DNA of 64,000 nt from Limibacter armeniacum (lineage in GTDB: Bacteria; Bacteroidota; Bacteroidia; Cytophagales; Flammeovirgaceae), in the NCBI RefSeq assembly GCF_036880985.1, contig NZ_JBAJNO010000009.1, positions 124,001 to 188,000 on the forward strand, written 5' to 3'. Below the pieces are notes generated by a model. It was given only the letters and a program-made list of their open reading frames with translations. It did not search any database and was not told where the DNA came from. Positions 16,110-26,136 of the stretch are shown in pieces. Positions within the stretch are counted from its first letter, which is position 1; each line of letters begins with the position of its first letter. The position numbers and the translations under genes are program-made.

Positions 16110-18566
16110 TTAATCCAAATCGAACTCTATCGCATCGTTTACCTTCTCATCCAGCAAGGCAATCTTCAATACTTCATCCACATTTTCTACAAAATGAATA
16201 TTCAGGTTCTCAAGGTACTGTTCATCAACCTCCATTACATCTTTCTTGTTCTTATTGCAGAAAATAATGTCACGGATACCAGCTCTTCTGGCTGCCAGCA
16301 GTTTTTCCTTAATACCCCCTACAGGTAATACCTTACCTCTCAAAGTAATCTCACCTGTCATAGCCAATCTATCCATTACTTTTCTTTGAGTATAGATAGA
16401 AGCCATTGATGTCAGCATGGTAATACCTGCTGAAGGACCATCCTTAGGTACAGCACCTGCCGGTACGTGGATATGCAAATCGTACTTATCAAAAATACGC
16501 TGATCAATATCCAGCTTCTTGGCATTTGCTTTCAGGTAAGAAAGTGCAGCAGTAGCTGACTCTTTCATTACATCACCCAATTGACCTGATAAAGTCAATC
16601 GACCTTTTCCTGGGTTAAGGCTCGATTCAATAAACAGAATCTCACCACCAACTGATGTCCATGCCAATCCGGTAACTACTCCAGCAATGTCATTATTTTG
16701 GTAGAGTTCTTTATCAAATACAGGTGCTCCAAGTATCTTCTCTACTTCTTTTGCTCCTATACTCTTTTTATACTCCTCTTCCAATGCTACTGACTTCGCA
16801 ATATTTCGGACTACTGCCCCAATTTTTCTTTCAAGATTACGAACACCAGACTCTCTAGTATAACCTTCAATCAGGAAACGAATGGATGCATCAGAAAAAG
16901 AAACATCCTTACCTTTCAAACCATGCTCCTTACGTTGCTTAGGAATCAGGTGTTTCTTGGCTATTTCAATTTTTTCTTCAACCGTATATCCTGTGATCTC
17001 AATAATCTCCATCCTGTCTCTTAGAGCAGGCTGAATGCTATCAAGGGAATTGGCCGTCGCTATAAACAATACCTTTGAAAGGTCATATTCAACCTCAAGA
17101 TAATTATCTACAAAAGTGTGGTTTTGCTCAGGATCAAGTACTTCAAGCAATGCTGAAGAGGGATCACCTCTGAAATCAGCACCCAACTTATCCAGTTCAT
17201 CCAAGATGAAAACAGGATTAGATGAATTGACCTTTTTCAGGCTTTGGAGCACCCTACCAGGCATTGCTCCCACATACGTCTTACGGTGACCTCGAATTTC
17301 AGACTCGTCCTTCATTCCACCTAAAGCCATACGTACATATTTACGACCCAATGCCTTCGCAATCGACTTACCCAAAGAGGTTTTACCTACACCTGGAGGT
17401 CCATACAAACAAAGGATAGGACCTTTTAAGTCTTGCTTCAGTTTCAGTACAGCCAGATATTCAATGATTCTATCTTTCACCTTATCCAACCCATAGTGAT
17501 CCTTATCCAGAATCTTCTGTGCTTTCTTCAGGTCAAAATCATCTTCAGTGGCCTCGCTCCAAGGCAAGTCCAACAGGAACTCACAGTAACTCAACGTTAT
17601 CGGGTACTCAGCTGCTGCCGGGTTGATTCGCTTAAGCTTTTGGATTTCTTTATCAAATTGCTTTTTAGCTATCTCAGGCCATTCTTTTTTCTCAGCCCTA
17701 ACAATCAGGTCTTCAATCTCACGATCAGGACTGTCCACACCCAACTCATCCTGCAATACCTTCATTTGCTGACGCAGGAAGTAATCACGCTGTTGCTGGT
17801 CAATATCAAAGTTCACTTTGCTAGTGATCTCATTCTTCAGTTCCAGCATTTGAACTTCCCTGAACATGTACTCAAGCAACGTAGTCACTTTTGTTCTGCC
17901 GTCATGAATTTCCAACAACTTCTGTTTGTCCCTTACCTCTACATTCAGGTTAGAGCTCAAGAAGTATGTCAAGAACGACAGACTTGAAATATTATCCAGA
18001 GCAGTGCGAGCCTCCTCAGGAATGTCTTTGTTCAGTTTAAGGATTTTGTAAGCCGTCTCCTTCAGTGAATCAATCAAAGCTGACTCTTCATTCTCACTGC
18101 TAAAATCAAAGTTATCACCCAATACATTGCCTTTTACAACCATATAAGGGTCTTCAGAAACTAGCTCTTCGATTTCAAATTTTCGCTTACCCTGAATGAT
18201 GATTGTAGTATTACCATCAGGCAAAGTAAGGGTCTTCAGGATACGTGCTACCGTACCAACTTTATACACATCCCCTAATCTCGGGTCTTCGTTACTGCTG
18301 TTTTTCTGTGCAACAACTCCAATCACTTTTGTTGTGTTATAAGCATTCTTCACCAGTTTCACTGATTTTTCACGCCCAACAGTGATAGGAATTACAACTC
18401 CAGGAAAAAGAACTGCATTTCTCAATGGCAGCAAGGGTAATTCAAGACCTTCAACGCCGTCAAATTCCCCGTCATCTTCTTCCGCAGGAACTACAGAAAT
18501 CAATTGATCGTCTGACTCCATTCCAGATAACTCACTTAATACTATACTATTTCTTTTCAATGCCAT
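16110..18566 (-). CDS. lon: ATP-dependent Lon protease
   Basis: An 818-residue LonA protease that degrades misfolded and regulatory proteins in the cytosol. The N-terminal LON substrate-binding domain begins LPLLPLRNAVLFPG. The AAA+ module has Walker A in LYGPPGVGKTSLGK, Walker B in VFILDELDK and sensor/arginine segments in ALRDRMEII. The protease domain has the catalytic Ser in KDGPSAGITM and Lys in GGIKEKLLAA, the usual Ser-Lys dyad. The ATG at 18566 (MALKRNSIVLSEL) is preferred; in-frame ATGs at 18596 and 18602 and a TTG at 18605 are upstream alternatives. A possible -7 element, TAAATTTG on the minus strand (18670-18663), lies about 100 bases upstream. Confidence 0.96.
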   Translation of the reverse strand: MALKRNSIVLSELSGMESDDQLISVVPAEEDDGEFDGVEGLELPLLPLRNAVLFPGVVIPITVGREKSVKLVKNAYNTTKVIGVVAQKNSSNEDPRLGDVYKVGTVARILKTLTLPDGNTTIIIQGKRKFEIEELVSEDPYMVVKGNVLGDNFDFSSENEESALIDSLKETAYKILKLNKDIPEEARTALDNISSLSFLTYFLSSNLNVEVRDKQKLLEIHDGRTKVTTLLEYMFREVQMLELKNEITSKVNFDIDQQQRDYFLRQQMKVLQDELGVDSPDREIEDLIVRAEKKEWPEIAKKQFDKEIQKLKRINPAAAEYPITLSYCEFLLDLPWSEATEDDFDLKKAQKILDKDHYGLDKVKDRIIEYLAVLKLKQDLKGPILCLYGPPGVGKTSLGKSIAKALGRKYVRMALGGMKDESEIRGHRKTYVGAMPGRVLQSLKKVNSSNPVFILDELDKLGADFRGDPSSALLEVLDPEQNHTFVDNYLEVEYDLSKVLFIATANSLDSIQPALRDRMEIIEITGYTVEEKIEIAKKHLIPKQRKEHGLKGKDVSFSDASIRFLIEGYTRESGVRNLERKIGAVVRNIAKSVALEEEYKKSIGAKEVEKILGAPVFDKELYQNNDIAGVVTGLAWTSVGGEILFIESSLNPGKGRLTLSGQLGDVMKESATAALSYLKANAKKLDIDQRIFDKYDLHIHVPAGAVPKDGPSAGITMLTSMASIYTQRKVMDRLAMTGEITLRGKVLPVGGIKEKLLAARRAGIRDIIFCNKNKKDVMEVDEQYLENLNIHFVENVDEVLKIALLDEKVNDAIEFDLD

Positions 18567-19368
18567 TTTGATCAATTCACACTTTATAATGTGCATGCTC
18601 ATCAAGCATACAATGATATTTTCAATGCTATTTGTGGTATGGATTCAATTGATACGTTAACTCAAATTTATTATGAGAAAATCTCAATTGATACCAAATC
18701 AAGATATAAAAGTAATCAATTGGCTTGCCAATCGGAATAACTGACATAATGATATATAGGTCTCCCATTATAAAAAATTGGGACAGCTGAATGGCAGTTA
18801 CCACAACTTACCATAATTCCACTTATTTGATATTCATTATCAACACTTAACAGTCAAATTAACTAAGTTACAGGTTGAAGAATTACATTGATTGCTACAT
18901 TGCCATACTGACAGAAAAATATACTTATCTCATGACAAAATTGCAGTTTGTCATCTTGACAGTCTAAAGGCGCTGCTCCTGACACTCCAATTTTCATATC
19001 AGTTGATTGTCATTCCTTCATTGGATTTCCCTTTAAAATCGACACTACATCATCTCGATACTTACTTATTAAGTATTATTTTATCTTAATTAAATTCTCT
19101 GTAAACAATTAAGGGTTCTCTTCTACATTCTAATAATTATAGAACTTTTCATATTTTTGAGTCAATAACCATATTATCTACATGGTGCTACTGATAGAAA
19201 AACAGCCTTATGTCAATAGCACATGTAACAATACGACTGACAGTAGTAAAGTATAGCTGTCAACACTTGGAAGGACTACATGGATTAATTTGGTCATCAT
19301 TTTTCGCCAAAAATCACCTAGCTTTCAACTTATTAAACATAACCAGAATATCAAGTAAGGCTTAGTCA
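18567..19368. other. Long divergent intergenic region (about 800 bases), no gene supported
   Basis: The region separates lon (minus) from the PorE-like gene (plus). The only sizeable frame (18892-19089, 65 codons) lacks a recognisable protein pattern. Small inverted repeats occur, for example ATGACAAA/TTTGTCAT at 18932-18954. TATTTTTG at 19152-19159 fits a -7 element for the plus-strand gene, but without a matching upstream TTTG. No tRNA or known riboswitch is seen. Confidence 0.5.
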
Positions 19369-21447
19369 ATGAGATACAAACAACATACATTGTTTTCTAC
19401 TCTATTTCTCTTTTTAAGTACATTCATTTTACTCAATTGCATGAACCTGTACGGACAAAAGAAAAAAGAGCCTAACCCAAAAAAAGAAGTTGGTCTGTTG
19501 CTTGAAAACTTCTCACCTAGAGAAATTAACTCAGTTTTGAAGCTTCCAGGAATCCGCTTTCACAACATTAATAAGGTAGCCTATTATTATGATAAAAAAG
19601 AGCTAAAAAGAATTTATGAATTAGAAAAAAACAAAGATTGGGAGGGTTACTTAAAAGCACTCTATCAGTACATTTCTAATTTTGGGGTCAACAACTTCGT
19701 TCTCCAGCGAGATATGGATCTTGTCTGGAGGTTGGCTCGTGTTTCTGAATATTTTGACCAAACTGAGCTAACGAAAGAATTATACAGATTGATTCTTAAA
19801 CATTACAGAGGTGATGTACAAGATGCCCTTTATACTTATGACTCACTTATCAAGTTTGAAAAACCGCTGTATGCTGATCTTGAGTATTACTATCGACTGG
19901 TAGAGAAAAGGCTCCAGATAGATACATTAAAGCCACCTAAAGAAGTTTTGACTGAAATGGGTAGTGAAATCAATTCACACTTTGATGAGTATGGAATGAC
20001 CATCGGTGGCAAAAATGATTCACAACTTATTTTCACCTCCAAGAGAGTGGTATTAGACACCTCTACCATCAATAAAGACCTGTACGGTGAACGTGTAATC
20101 GAAAACATCTACAGTTCTCAGAAAAACCCTGACGGTACATGGCAGGAGGCAAAACCATTTGACGGAATCAACACTCAGTATAACGAGGGTTCGCCTTGTA
20201 TTTCAAAAGATGGTAAAACGATCTTTTTTGTACGTTGCCATGCACCTGATGGCTCAGGTGACTGCGACTTGTACACCTCCTCTCTACAGGAAGATGGAAC
20301 TTGGTCTGAAGCAACCAATTTAGGCCCAAAGATCAACAGCTATGCGTGGGACTCTCACCCTGCCTTAAACATGACTGAGGATACTCTGTACTTTTCATCT
20401 GCCAGAAAAGGTGGATTTGGTGGTCTCGACATCTGGTACACTACCAAAGACAAAAAAGGTGAATGGGAGGAATGCAAAAATGTAGGCCCTGTAATCAATT
20501 CCATGCGCAATGAGGTTAGCCCCTACCCTCATGCCAAGCACCATTTGCTGTACTTCAGTTCTGACGGTCAGCTTCTAAACTTTGGTGGCTATGACATCTT
20601 TAAATCATATGTGGTAGAAGGAGAATGGACTGAACCTAAAAATGTAGGTCCATTGGTCAATGGTGAGGGCAATGAGTTTTACTTTGCCATAGATTCACAA
20701 TCTAAATGGTTGTTCTATGCCAAGTCTTATGAACAGGATGCGCCTAATATGGACTTGCAATCGTTCCCTCTGCCGATGGAAGCTAAACCAAACAATTTAG
20801 TTCGTTTTTCAGGTAGAATTATTGAAAAGACAACAGGTGAAGTATTTCAAGGTGTAGTGACAATCATTGACCTGACAGATGGTATAGAGGTAGCACCAAG
20901 AAAAATCCGGGAGGATGGCTCATTTGATTTTGAGTTGATCAACAAGAAGAAATACTTACTGGTAGTGGAAGGAGACAATTTCTTCAGAATAGAAGAAATG
21001 TTCTATCTAGATGGTGATAAAGAAGTCCAAATCCCTGCCGTAAGCATCAATAGTGTACTTACATTTAAGTCAATTGACTTTGAAAAAGGCAGTGCAAGAC
21101 TCCTACCAGGTATGGAAAACAACCTGCACCTTGTGATTGATTTCTTGGCAGAACGTCCTAAGTACCGATTAAGAGTAACTGGGCATACCGACTCTGATGG
21201 AGATCCAACATTTAACTTGACTCTGTCAAAGAGAAGGGCTGAAGCAATTAGAGGGTATATTCTATCTTATGGCAACTTTCACCCAAGCAGGGTAATTGCT
21301 GATGGTAAAGGAGATACTGAACCTATTATCCCGAACCCCGTTTCGGACGAAGAGAAAAGAATCAACCGAAGAGTTGAATTCAAAATCTACTTTGATGAAT
21401 ATGGTATTGCAGAACCGCTGGAAACAGACCCTGAAAAAATTGATTAA
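19369..21447 (+). CDS. PorE-like OmpA family protein with TPR, PD40 beta-propeller and regulatory domain
   Basis: A 692-residue envelope protein. After an N-terminal hydrophobic export segment (about 8-28) come TPR-like helices (about 80-210), PD40/WD40-like propeller blades (about 215-480: GSPCISKDGKTIFF, HPALNMTEDTLYFSS, GFGGLDIWYT, HHLLYFSSDG), a carboxypeptidase-regulatory-like beta domain (about 488-570), and a C-terminal OmpA peptidoglycan-binding domain (about 575-680) with SIDFEKGSARLL, VTGHTDSDGD and NRRVEFKI. This domain order is that of PorE, a T9SS component that binds peptidoglycan at the outer membrane. A lipid-anchor Cys at 24 (LLNC) is atypical. A second protein of the same design lies at 34457. 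Which one is the true PorE is undecided. Confidence 0.86.
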   Translation: MRYKQHTLFSTLFLFLSTFILLNCMNLYGQKKKEPNPKKEVGLLLENFSPREINSVLKLPGIRFHNINKVAYYYDKKELKRIYELEKNKDWEGYLKALYQYISNFGVNNFVLQRDMDLVWRLARVSEYFDQTELTKELYRLILKHYRGDVQDALYTYDSLIKFEKPLYADLEYYYRLVEKRLQIDTLKPPKEVLTEMGSEINSHFDEYGMTIGGKNDSQLIFTSKRVVLDTSTINKDLYGERVIENIYSSQKNPDGTWQEAKPFDGINTQYNEGSPCISKDGKTIFFVRCHAPDGSGDCDLYTSSLQEDGTWSEATNLGPKINSYAWDSHPALNMTEDTLYFSSARKGGFGGLDIWYTTKDKKGEWEECKNVGPVINSMRNEVSPYPHAKHHLLYFSSDGQLLNFGGYDIFKSYVVEGEWTEPKNVGPLVNGEGNEFYFAIDSQSKWLFYAKSYEQDAPNMDLQSFPLPMEAKPNNLVRFSGRIIEKTTGEVFQGVVTIIDLTDGIEVAPRKIREDGSFDFELINKKKYLLVVEGDNFFRIEEMFYLDGDKEVQIPAVSINSVLTFKSIDFEKGSARLLPGMENNLHLVIDFLAERPKYRLRVTGHTDSDGDPTFNLTLSKRRAEAIRGYILSYGNFHPSRVIADGKGDTEPIIPNPVSDEEKRINRRVEFKIYFDEYGIAEPLETDPEKID

Positions 21448-21464
21448 GTAATATCATTAATAAA

Positions 21465-21507
21465 AAAGCCCTCAAAGCGTGAAAATTCTCTTTGAGGGCT
21501 TTCTTTT
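21465..21507. terminator. Bidirectional terminator between PorE-like and SpoIIE genes
   Basis: A 13-bp stem (AAAGCCCTCAAAG and complement, 12-base loop) carries A-rich and T-rich flanks. The convergent SpoIIE gene ends at its right edge. Confidence 0.88.
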
Positions 21508-23515
21508 AAACTTTAAATCCAATCACCAATACATCATCAACCTGCTCACAATCGCCTTTCCAAGTCGTAAAGGTTGACTCCAACAACTGATACTGATCTT
21601 GGGCTGGCAAGTGCTGAATGGCTTCCAAAATCTTATACAAACCTCTCCTCTTTAATTTCTTTCCTGCTTTACCGCCAAACTGATCAGCATATCCATCGGA
21701 AAACATATAATACATCTGATCATTTCCTATTGGTAATACATGGTCTTCAAACTCGTCATGGGGTTCTCTTTCTCCAAGTTGCCTTCCGATTGACCTCCTG
21801 TTTCCTGCAATTACCTTTTGCCCTTCACCATCGTAGTATACCAATGAAATTTTTGCTCCTGAAAAATGGAGTTCCTGCTCTTCATAGTCGATACAGCACA
21901 AACCTATATCCATTCCATCCGAAACTTTGGAAGACTGTTTACTCAACTTGCTTTCCAATGCATATTGCATTCCTGCAAGGATATCTCCCGGACTTCTCAT
22001 CCGATTCAAGAAGACCATTTCTCCCAATAAACTATCTGCTATCACACTCATAAATGCACCAGGCACACCATGTCCTGTACAGTCAATACATGCGATATAG
22101 GCCATCCCATCCAAATATGCATACCAATAGAAATCTCCACTTACTTCATCAACTGGTTTCAGCATAAAAAATGATTCGCTTACTTTCTCCCTGATCTCTG
22201 TCAGATCAGGGAGCAATGCATTTTGGATTTTCTGAGCATACCGCAAGCTTGAGTGTCTATCATCAATATATTGACTCAGCTTTTTGTTAGCTCCTTCAAG
22301 TACTTCATTTATATTCTCAACTTCCTGTTGCCTTTCCGTCAGTTCATCATACGCACTGTTCTTAGCCTTATTCTCCCGATACATACCTACCGCAAAATAG
22401 ATCAGCACACCAATGGTCACAAAGCTTACGATAACAGTTGTCATATGCTGTTCTCGCTGCTCAATATGTGTCTCTCTTGATAACCTCAATTTACGTTCAA
22501 GCTCCTCAACAGAGTTCAGCATCATCAGGTATTCCATTTCATCTTCATGCTGACTACTTAACAAGCTGTCTTTATACACACCTTGAAGCTCTAAGTATTT
22601 CAATGCTCTAGAGGGGTCTCCTTGCATCTTTTCTATTTTGTAAAGGAAATAATACCCCTCCTGCAATTCCTCGTAATCCTGTACATTTTTCGCAATGAAA
22701 ATTGCCCTTAAAGTAAAATACTCTACCATTTGAGGTTGATTCAACTTCAGGTAAACCATTGCTATCTTATTCAACAACTCAGCCTTATATCCCGTCTCAA
22801 GATTTCCTTTTTCCTGAAGTCCAAGAGCCTTGTTGTAATATTCAATCGCTTCTCGGTATTTTTTTGTCTCCAAGAACAGGTCTCCCATTGACGACAATAC
22901 TTTCATGGCAAAAAAGTCGTCCCGAATGTACTGGCTGTAAAGCAATGCTTTTTCGAACAGCTCCAATGACTGCACCATCTCACCGCTATATTTTGCAACA
23001 ATCCCTTTACAAGAAAGAATCCGAGCCCAAAGTTCATAGTCTGTATTGGATGCTATCTCCTCTGCTTCTACCACATACCGGCTTGCCTCCTCATAAAATG
23101 CCTTTTCAATATATATTTCTGCCATTCCGACAAATGCATAACTCATATACTCCTTATCCCCTATTTCCTCTGCTCTTCTGAGTATATAGTCACAATGTTT
23201 CAAAGCCTCATCATAACTCCCCTTTTTGAAATAGACATAACTCAATGAGAGTGATCCTAATAAAATCCCCGGCAAATAATTCTGTTGCGTTGCCAGCTCT
23301 AAGGTTTCAGTTGAATAAGCGAGCATCTGATCGGTAGAGGAATATCGATACATCCAAGCAATCTCCCCCAATACATTCACCTTTGTAGTGTCATGCATAG
23401 CAGTATCATTCAACAGGCTTTTTAGACTGTCAATCTGGTTTAAGGCTTTATTGGGCAAGCCCGCAACCACCTCTAATCCTGTAAGTAAAAAGAATAAAAG
23501 TAATGCGTTTTTCAT
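21506..23515 (-). CDS. TPR sensor with SpoIIE-type PP2C serine phosphatase domain
   Basis: A 669-residue protein. The ATG at 23515 gives a signal peptide (residues 1-20) directly; a longer frame from a TTG at 23560 would bury it. Several TPR repeats (about 35-340) form a periplasmic sensor. One transmembrane helix follows near 360-380, then a coiled coil (385-430) and a SpoIIE/PP2C domain (about 435-669). Metal-binding Asp residues lie in DEVSGDFYW, DCTGHGVPGAFMS and MFSDGYADQFGG. In Bacteroidota such proteins probably dephosphorylate anti-sigma-antagonist or response proteins; the target is not encoded nearby. It is transcribed alone. Confidence 0.9.
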   Translation of the reverse strand: MKNALLLFFLLTGLEVVAGLPNKALNQIDSLKSLLNDTAMHDTTKVNVLGEIAWMYRYSSTDQMLAYSTETLELATQQNYLPGILLGSLSLSYVYFKKGSYDEALKHCDYILRRAEEIGDKEYMSYAFVGMAEIYIEKAFYEEASRYVVEAEEIASNTDYELWARILSCKGIVAKYSGEMVQSLELFEKALLYSQYIRDDFFAMKVLSSMGDLFLETKKYREAIEYYNKALGLQEKGNLETGYKAELLNKIAMVYLKLNQPQMVEYFTLRAIFIAKNVQDYEELQEGYYFLYKIEKMQGDPSRALKYLELQGVYKDSLLSSQHEDEMEYLMMLNSVEELERKLRLSRETHIEQREQHMTTVIVSFVTIGVLIYFAVGMYRENKAKNSAYDELTERQQEVENINEVLEGANKKLSQYIDDRHSSLRYAQKIQNALLPDLTEIREKVSESFFMLKPVDEVSGDFYWYAYLDGMAYIACIDCTGHGVPGAFMSVIADSLLGEMVFLNRMRSPGDILAGMQYALESKLSKQSSKVSDGMDIGLCCIDYEEQELHFSGAKISLVYYDGEGQKVIAGNRRSIGRQLGEREPHDEFEDHVLPIGNDQMYYMFSDGYADQFGGKAGKKLKRRGLYKILEAIQHLPAQDQYQLLESTFTTWKGDCEQVDDVLVIGFKV

Positions 23516-23761
23516 GCAAAGGTTGTCAAATCTCAATGGGTAGCAATTAGTCACAATCAACTGCTATGTAATTGTTGCAGTCAGGGATAAGAAAAAAAGA
23601 AGTGTACAAAGTGAAAGTCAATGAGTCCTATAACTAGGTCTAAATACTGGCTATTAGGCTCTAATTAAATTAGTGTTCTTAACGCTCAATTACAACTGAA
23701 AAATGCATGATTTGAATAAAGTTATGGTACAACACCAGAAAGGGTTTATAGAGATACCTTA

Positions 23762-23800
23762 TAAAAACAAAAAGCTCCTGACAGAAAAACTGTCAGGAGC
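23762..23800 (-). terminator. Terminator of the transketolase C-terminal subunit gene
   Basis: An 11-bp perfect stem (23774-23784 with 23790-23800, loop of five A) is followed on the minus strand by a T-rich tail. Confidence 0.9.
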
Positions 23801-23827
23801 CTATATATTCTTGTGATGGAGTTCAGC

Positions 23828-24790
23828 TTATACCAATGCAGCTTTACGTTGCATTACCGCTTCTGCTGAAGCCACAATATTTTCAGCTTTCAATCCATAT
23901 TTGACCATCAGTTGATCAGGAGTACCGCTTTCACCGAATACGTCTTTTACACCAACGAACTCGATTGGAGCTGGGAACTGTCTTGCCAATACACCGGCAA
24001 CGCTCTCACCAAGACCACCAAAGATTTGGTGTTCTTCAGCTGTCACAACACAACCTGTTTTCTTCACAGACTTAAGGATTGCTTCTTCGTCCAGTGGCTT
24101 GATAGTGTGGATATTGATAATCTCAGCATCGATACCTTTTTCAGCCAACATTTCACCAGCTTGAATCGCTTCCCATACCAAGTGACCAGTTGCTACGATT
24201 GTAACGTCAGCACCTTCGTTCAACATCACAGCTTTACCAATCTCAAACTTGTCATCAGGCATGATGTTAGGCACTGCAGGACGTCCGAAACGCAAGTAAA
24301 CAGGACCATCGTATTCAGCAATAGCAATCGTCGCTGCCTTAGTTTGGTTGAAGTCGCAAGTGTTGATTACTGTCATATGAGGAAGCATCTTCATCATACC
24401 GATATCTTCCAATACTTGGTGTGTAGCACCATCTTCGCCCAGTGTTATTCCTGAGTGAGAAGCACAGATCTTAACGTTTTTACGGGAATAAGCTACCGAC
24501 TGTCTGATTTGGTCATATACACGGCTAGTAGAGAAGTTAGCAAAAGTACCTGTAAAAGGAATTTTACCACCAATTGTCATACCTGCAGCCATACCAATCA
24601 TGTTGGCTTCTGCGATACCTACTTGAAAGAAACGCTCTGGAAACTCAGCAGCGAAAGCATCCATTTTAAGCGACCCTGTAAGGTCAGCACAAAGTGCTAC
24701 TACTTCGTTGTTGTTCTTTCCCAATTCAAGCAGACCCGCGCCAAATCCAGATCTAGTGTCTTTTTTCTCCGTATAAGTGTATTTCTTCAT
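23828..24790 (-). CDS. Transketolase C-terminal subunit
   Basis: A 320-residue protein covering the pyrimidine-binding and C-terminal domains of transketolase. It has a GFGAGLLELG start, the catalytic Glu in F-Q-V-G-I-A-E-A-N-M, GTFANFS, SHSGITLGEDGATHQ and the C-terminal AEEHQIFGGLGE. A complete enzyme needs the thiamine-diphosphate-binding N-terminal subunit, which is not encoded next to this gene or elsewhere in the window. It acts in the cytosolic pentose phosphate pathway, or possibly in a related ketolase. The ATG at 24790 is chosen because a good promoter lies between it and the earlier possible start at 24859. Confidence 0.93.
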   Translation of the reverse strand: MKKYTYTEKKDTRSGFGAGLLELGKNNNEVVALCADLTGSLKMDAFAAEFPERFFQVGIAEANMIGMAAGMTIGGKIPFTGTFANFSTSRVYDQIRQSVAYSRKNVKICASHSGITLGEDGATHQVLEDIGMMKMLPHMTVINTCDFNQTKAATIAIAEYDGPVYLRFGRPAVPNIMPDDKFEIGKAVMLNEGADVTIVATGHLVWEAIQAGEMLAEKGIDAEIINIHTIKPLDEEAILKSVKKTGCVVTAEEHQIFGGLGESVAGVLARQFPAPIEFVGVKDVFGESGTPDQLMVKYGLKAENIVASAEAVMQRKAALV

Positions 24791-24841
24791 AAGAATGGTG
24801 CTAATTAAAGCATTGTTTATTTGTCTTTCGAAAATCCCCCG

Positions 24842-24873
24842 CAAAAGTAGCATTTGCAATCATCTAAGACAAA
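24842..24873 (-). promoter_or_regulatory. Bacteroidota-type promoter of the transketolase gene
   Basis: On the minus strand TTTG (24873-24870) and TACTTTTG (24849-24842) are separated by exactly 20 bases, matching the TTTG-N19-21-TAnnTTTG consensus. The predicted transcript would start near 24835 and leave a leader of about 45 bases to the ATG at 24790. Confidence 0.7.
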
Positions 24874-25307
24874 ATTTCAATAAAGAAACCTTCACAACTA
24901 ATCGTAATATTTTCAATCATTGCCTAACGAGCGTACATCTACCCCCTGATACACTTACCAAAACATTTAGCTCAGACAAGGTTTTGAAGCCTAATTGCGG
25001 AAGACTTGGCTAGTACACTTGACCACAATTCCTTCTCCTAATAGAAAGATATTCTTTGGAAGAAAGAACAAGTCAAAAAATAATACCCAACTGTTAATTG
25101 AATACTTGTAAAAGAATATTCATGTGGAAATACAGGAAAATACTAAATTGAACTTCGAAAGGATTTTTTACTCTTTAATCAAGGCAATTTTTTCTTTCAA
25201 ACTTCAGCACAGTCACTAGACCTGTTCTCCAAGTTTAGTTGACAAAGGAAAAACCAAACCAATTCTTTATTTCAAACCCTGCCATTAGGCTATTTAACTA
25301 TTCAAAA
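24874..25307. other. Intergenic AT-rich region, no gene seen
   Basis: Beyond the transketolase promoter this 434-base stretch shows no coding pattern, RNA or repeat. A frame running into the next gene from 25239 is discounted because its first 23 codons lack membrane-protein character. Confidence 0.5.
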
Positions 25308-25982
25308 ATGAAAGAACTAACACAAACCCTTATCTACATTCATGCATTCCTTGGTGGCTTAGGACTTCTCAGTGGTATAGCCAGTGTTATTACAAAAAAA
25401 GGAAGCAAGCCACACACCCAATCAGGAAAAGTCTTTTCCATTGCCATGATTGGAAGTGCTGTCCTATCGCTGATTGTTGCGAGAGTGCCGGAGCATGAAA
25501 ATCTCTTCTTATTTCTGATAGGGATCTTCACCATTTACATGGTTTTGGCTGGTAATCGAGCACTAACGCTAAAGTACCCCAACAAAAGTCAAGCTGATAT
25601 TATTGATAAGTCAATATCAGGTCTCATGTTACTTGGCTCTATTGCCATGCTTGCCATTGGGGGTTATAACCTGACCAAAAATAACAATGAAGGTACATTA
25701 TTCCTGTTTTTTGGAGGGTTTGGACTTTTCATGACCATCACAGACTTTAAGTCATTCAAGACCTTCAAAGAACAAAAGAGCCTCAGGCTAAAGAATCATA
25801 TTGGCAGAATGGTGGGTGCTTTAATCGCATCCTTTACAGCTTTTATTGTAGCAGGCTTAAACCTGAATAGCACAATTGCATGGATCAGTCCAACCATTGT
25901 TGGCACTATGTATATCATTTTCTGGACAAGAAAATTAAAGACGGACAAAAGACCAATTGAAGAAAAGCAACTGATCAAATAG
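25308..25982 (+). CDS. DUF2306-like polytopic membrane protein
   Basis: A 224-residue protein with about seven hydrophobic helices. Helix 1 is LIYIHAFLGGLGLLSG, followed by a loop with KKGSKPHTQSGKVFSIAMIGSA. The H-x-x-x-G-K pattern entering a helix resembles DUF2306 proteins. Later a conserved-looking LKNHIGRMVGALIASFTAF segment places another histidine at a helix start; both could ligate haem or metal, which is only a guess. The ATG at 25308 is preferred over a start at 25239. The function is unknown. A hairpin terminator follows. Confidence 0.72.
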   Translation: MKELTQTLIYIHAFLGGLGLLSGIASVITKKGSKPHTQSGKVFSIAMIGSAVLSLIVARVPEHENLFLFLIGIFTIYMVLAGNRALTLKYPNKSQADIIDKSISGLMLLGSIAMLAIGGYNLTKNNNEGTLFLFFGGFGLFMTITDFKSFKTFKEQKSLRLKNHIGRMVGALIASFTAFIVAGLNLNSTIAWISPTIVGTMYIIFWTRKLKTDKRPIEEKQLIK

Positions 25983-26054
25983 CTAAATAGAGTCGCTCAA
26001 AAGTTTCACTAAGGTCACACATGTTTTGACTCACTTTTGAAAAACCAATTATGC

Positions 26055-26080
26055 TAATGCCTATTTTAATGGGCATTTTT
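26055..26080 (+). terminator. Terminator after the DUF2306-like gene
   Basis: An 8-bp stem (AATGCCTA with TGGGCATT, one G-T pair) with a 6-base loop runs into six T. Confidence 0.7.
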
Positions 26081-26136
26081 TCATATTGGCAAATTTTATA
26101 ACCAGTTAATTTTTTCACAAACAGATTTACATTCTT

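Noticed and set aside
17433-17987. 184-codon frame opposite lon
   Set aside because: It is antisense to the highly conserved AAA+ part of lon and lacks domain features.
18892-19089. 65-codon reading frame between lon and the PorE-like gene
   Set aside because: No recognisable domain, unusual composition (Cys/His/Leu rich without pattern), and no terminator or promoter that would define it as a gene.
23516-23560. Longer N-terminus for the SpoIIE phosphatase starting at 23560
   Set aside because: It uses a TTG start and would place 15 residues before an otherwise perfect signal peptide that begins at the ATG at 23515.
24791-24859. Longer N-terminus for the transketolase subunit starting at 24859
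   Set aside because: A consensus promoter lies inside this stretch (24842-24873), and the family starts naturally at 24790.
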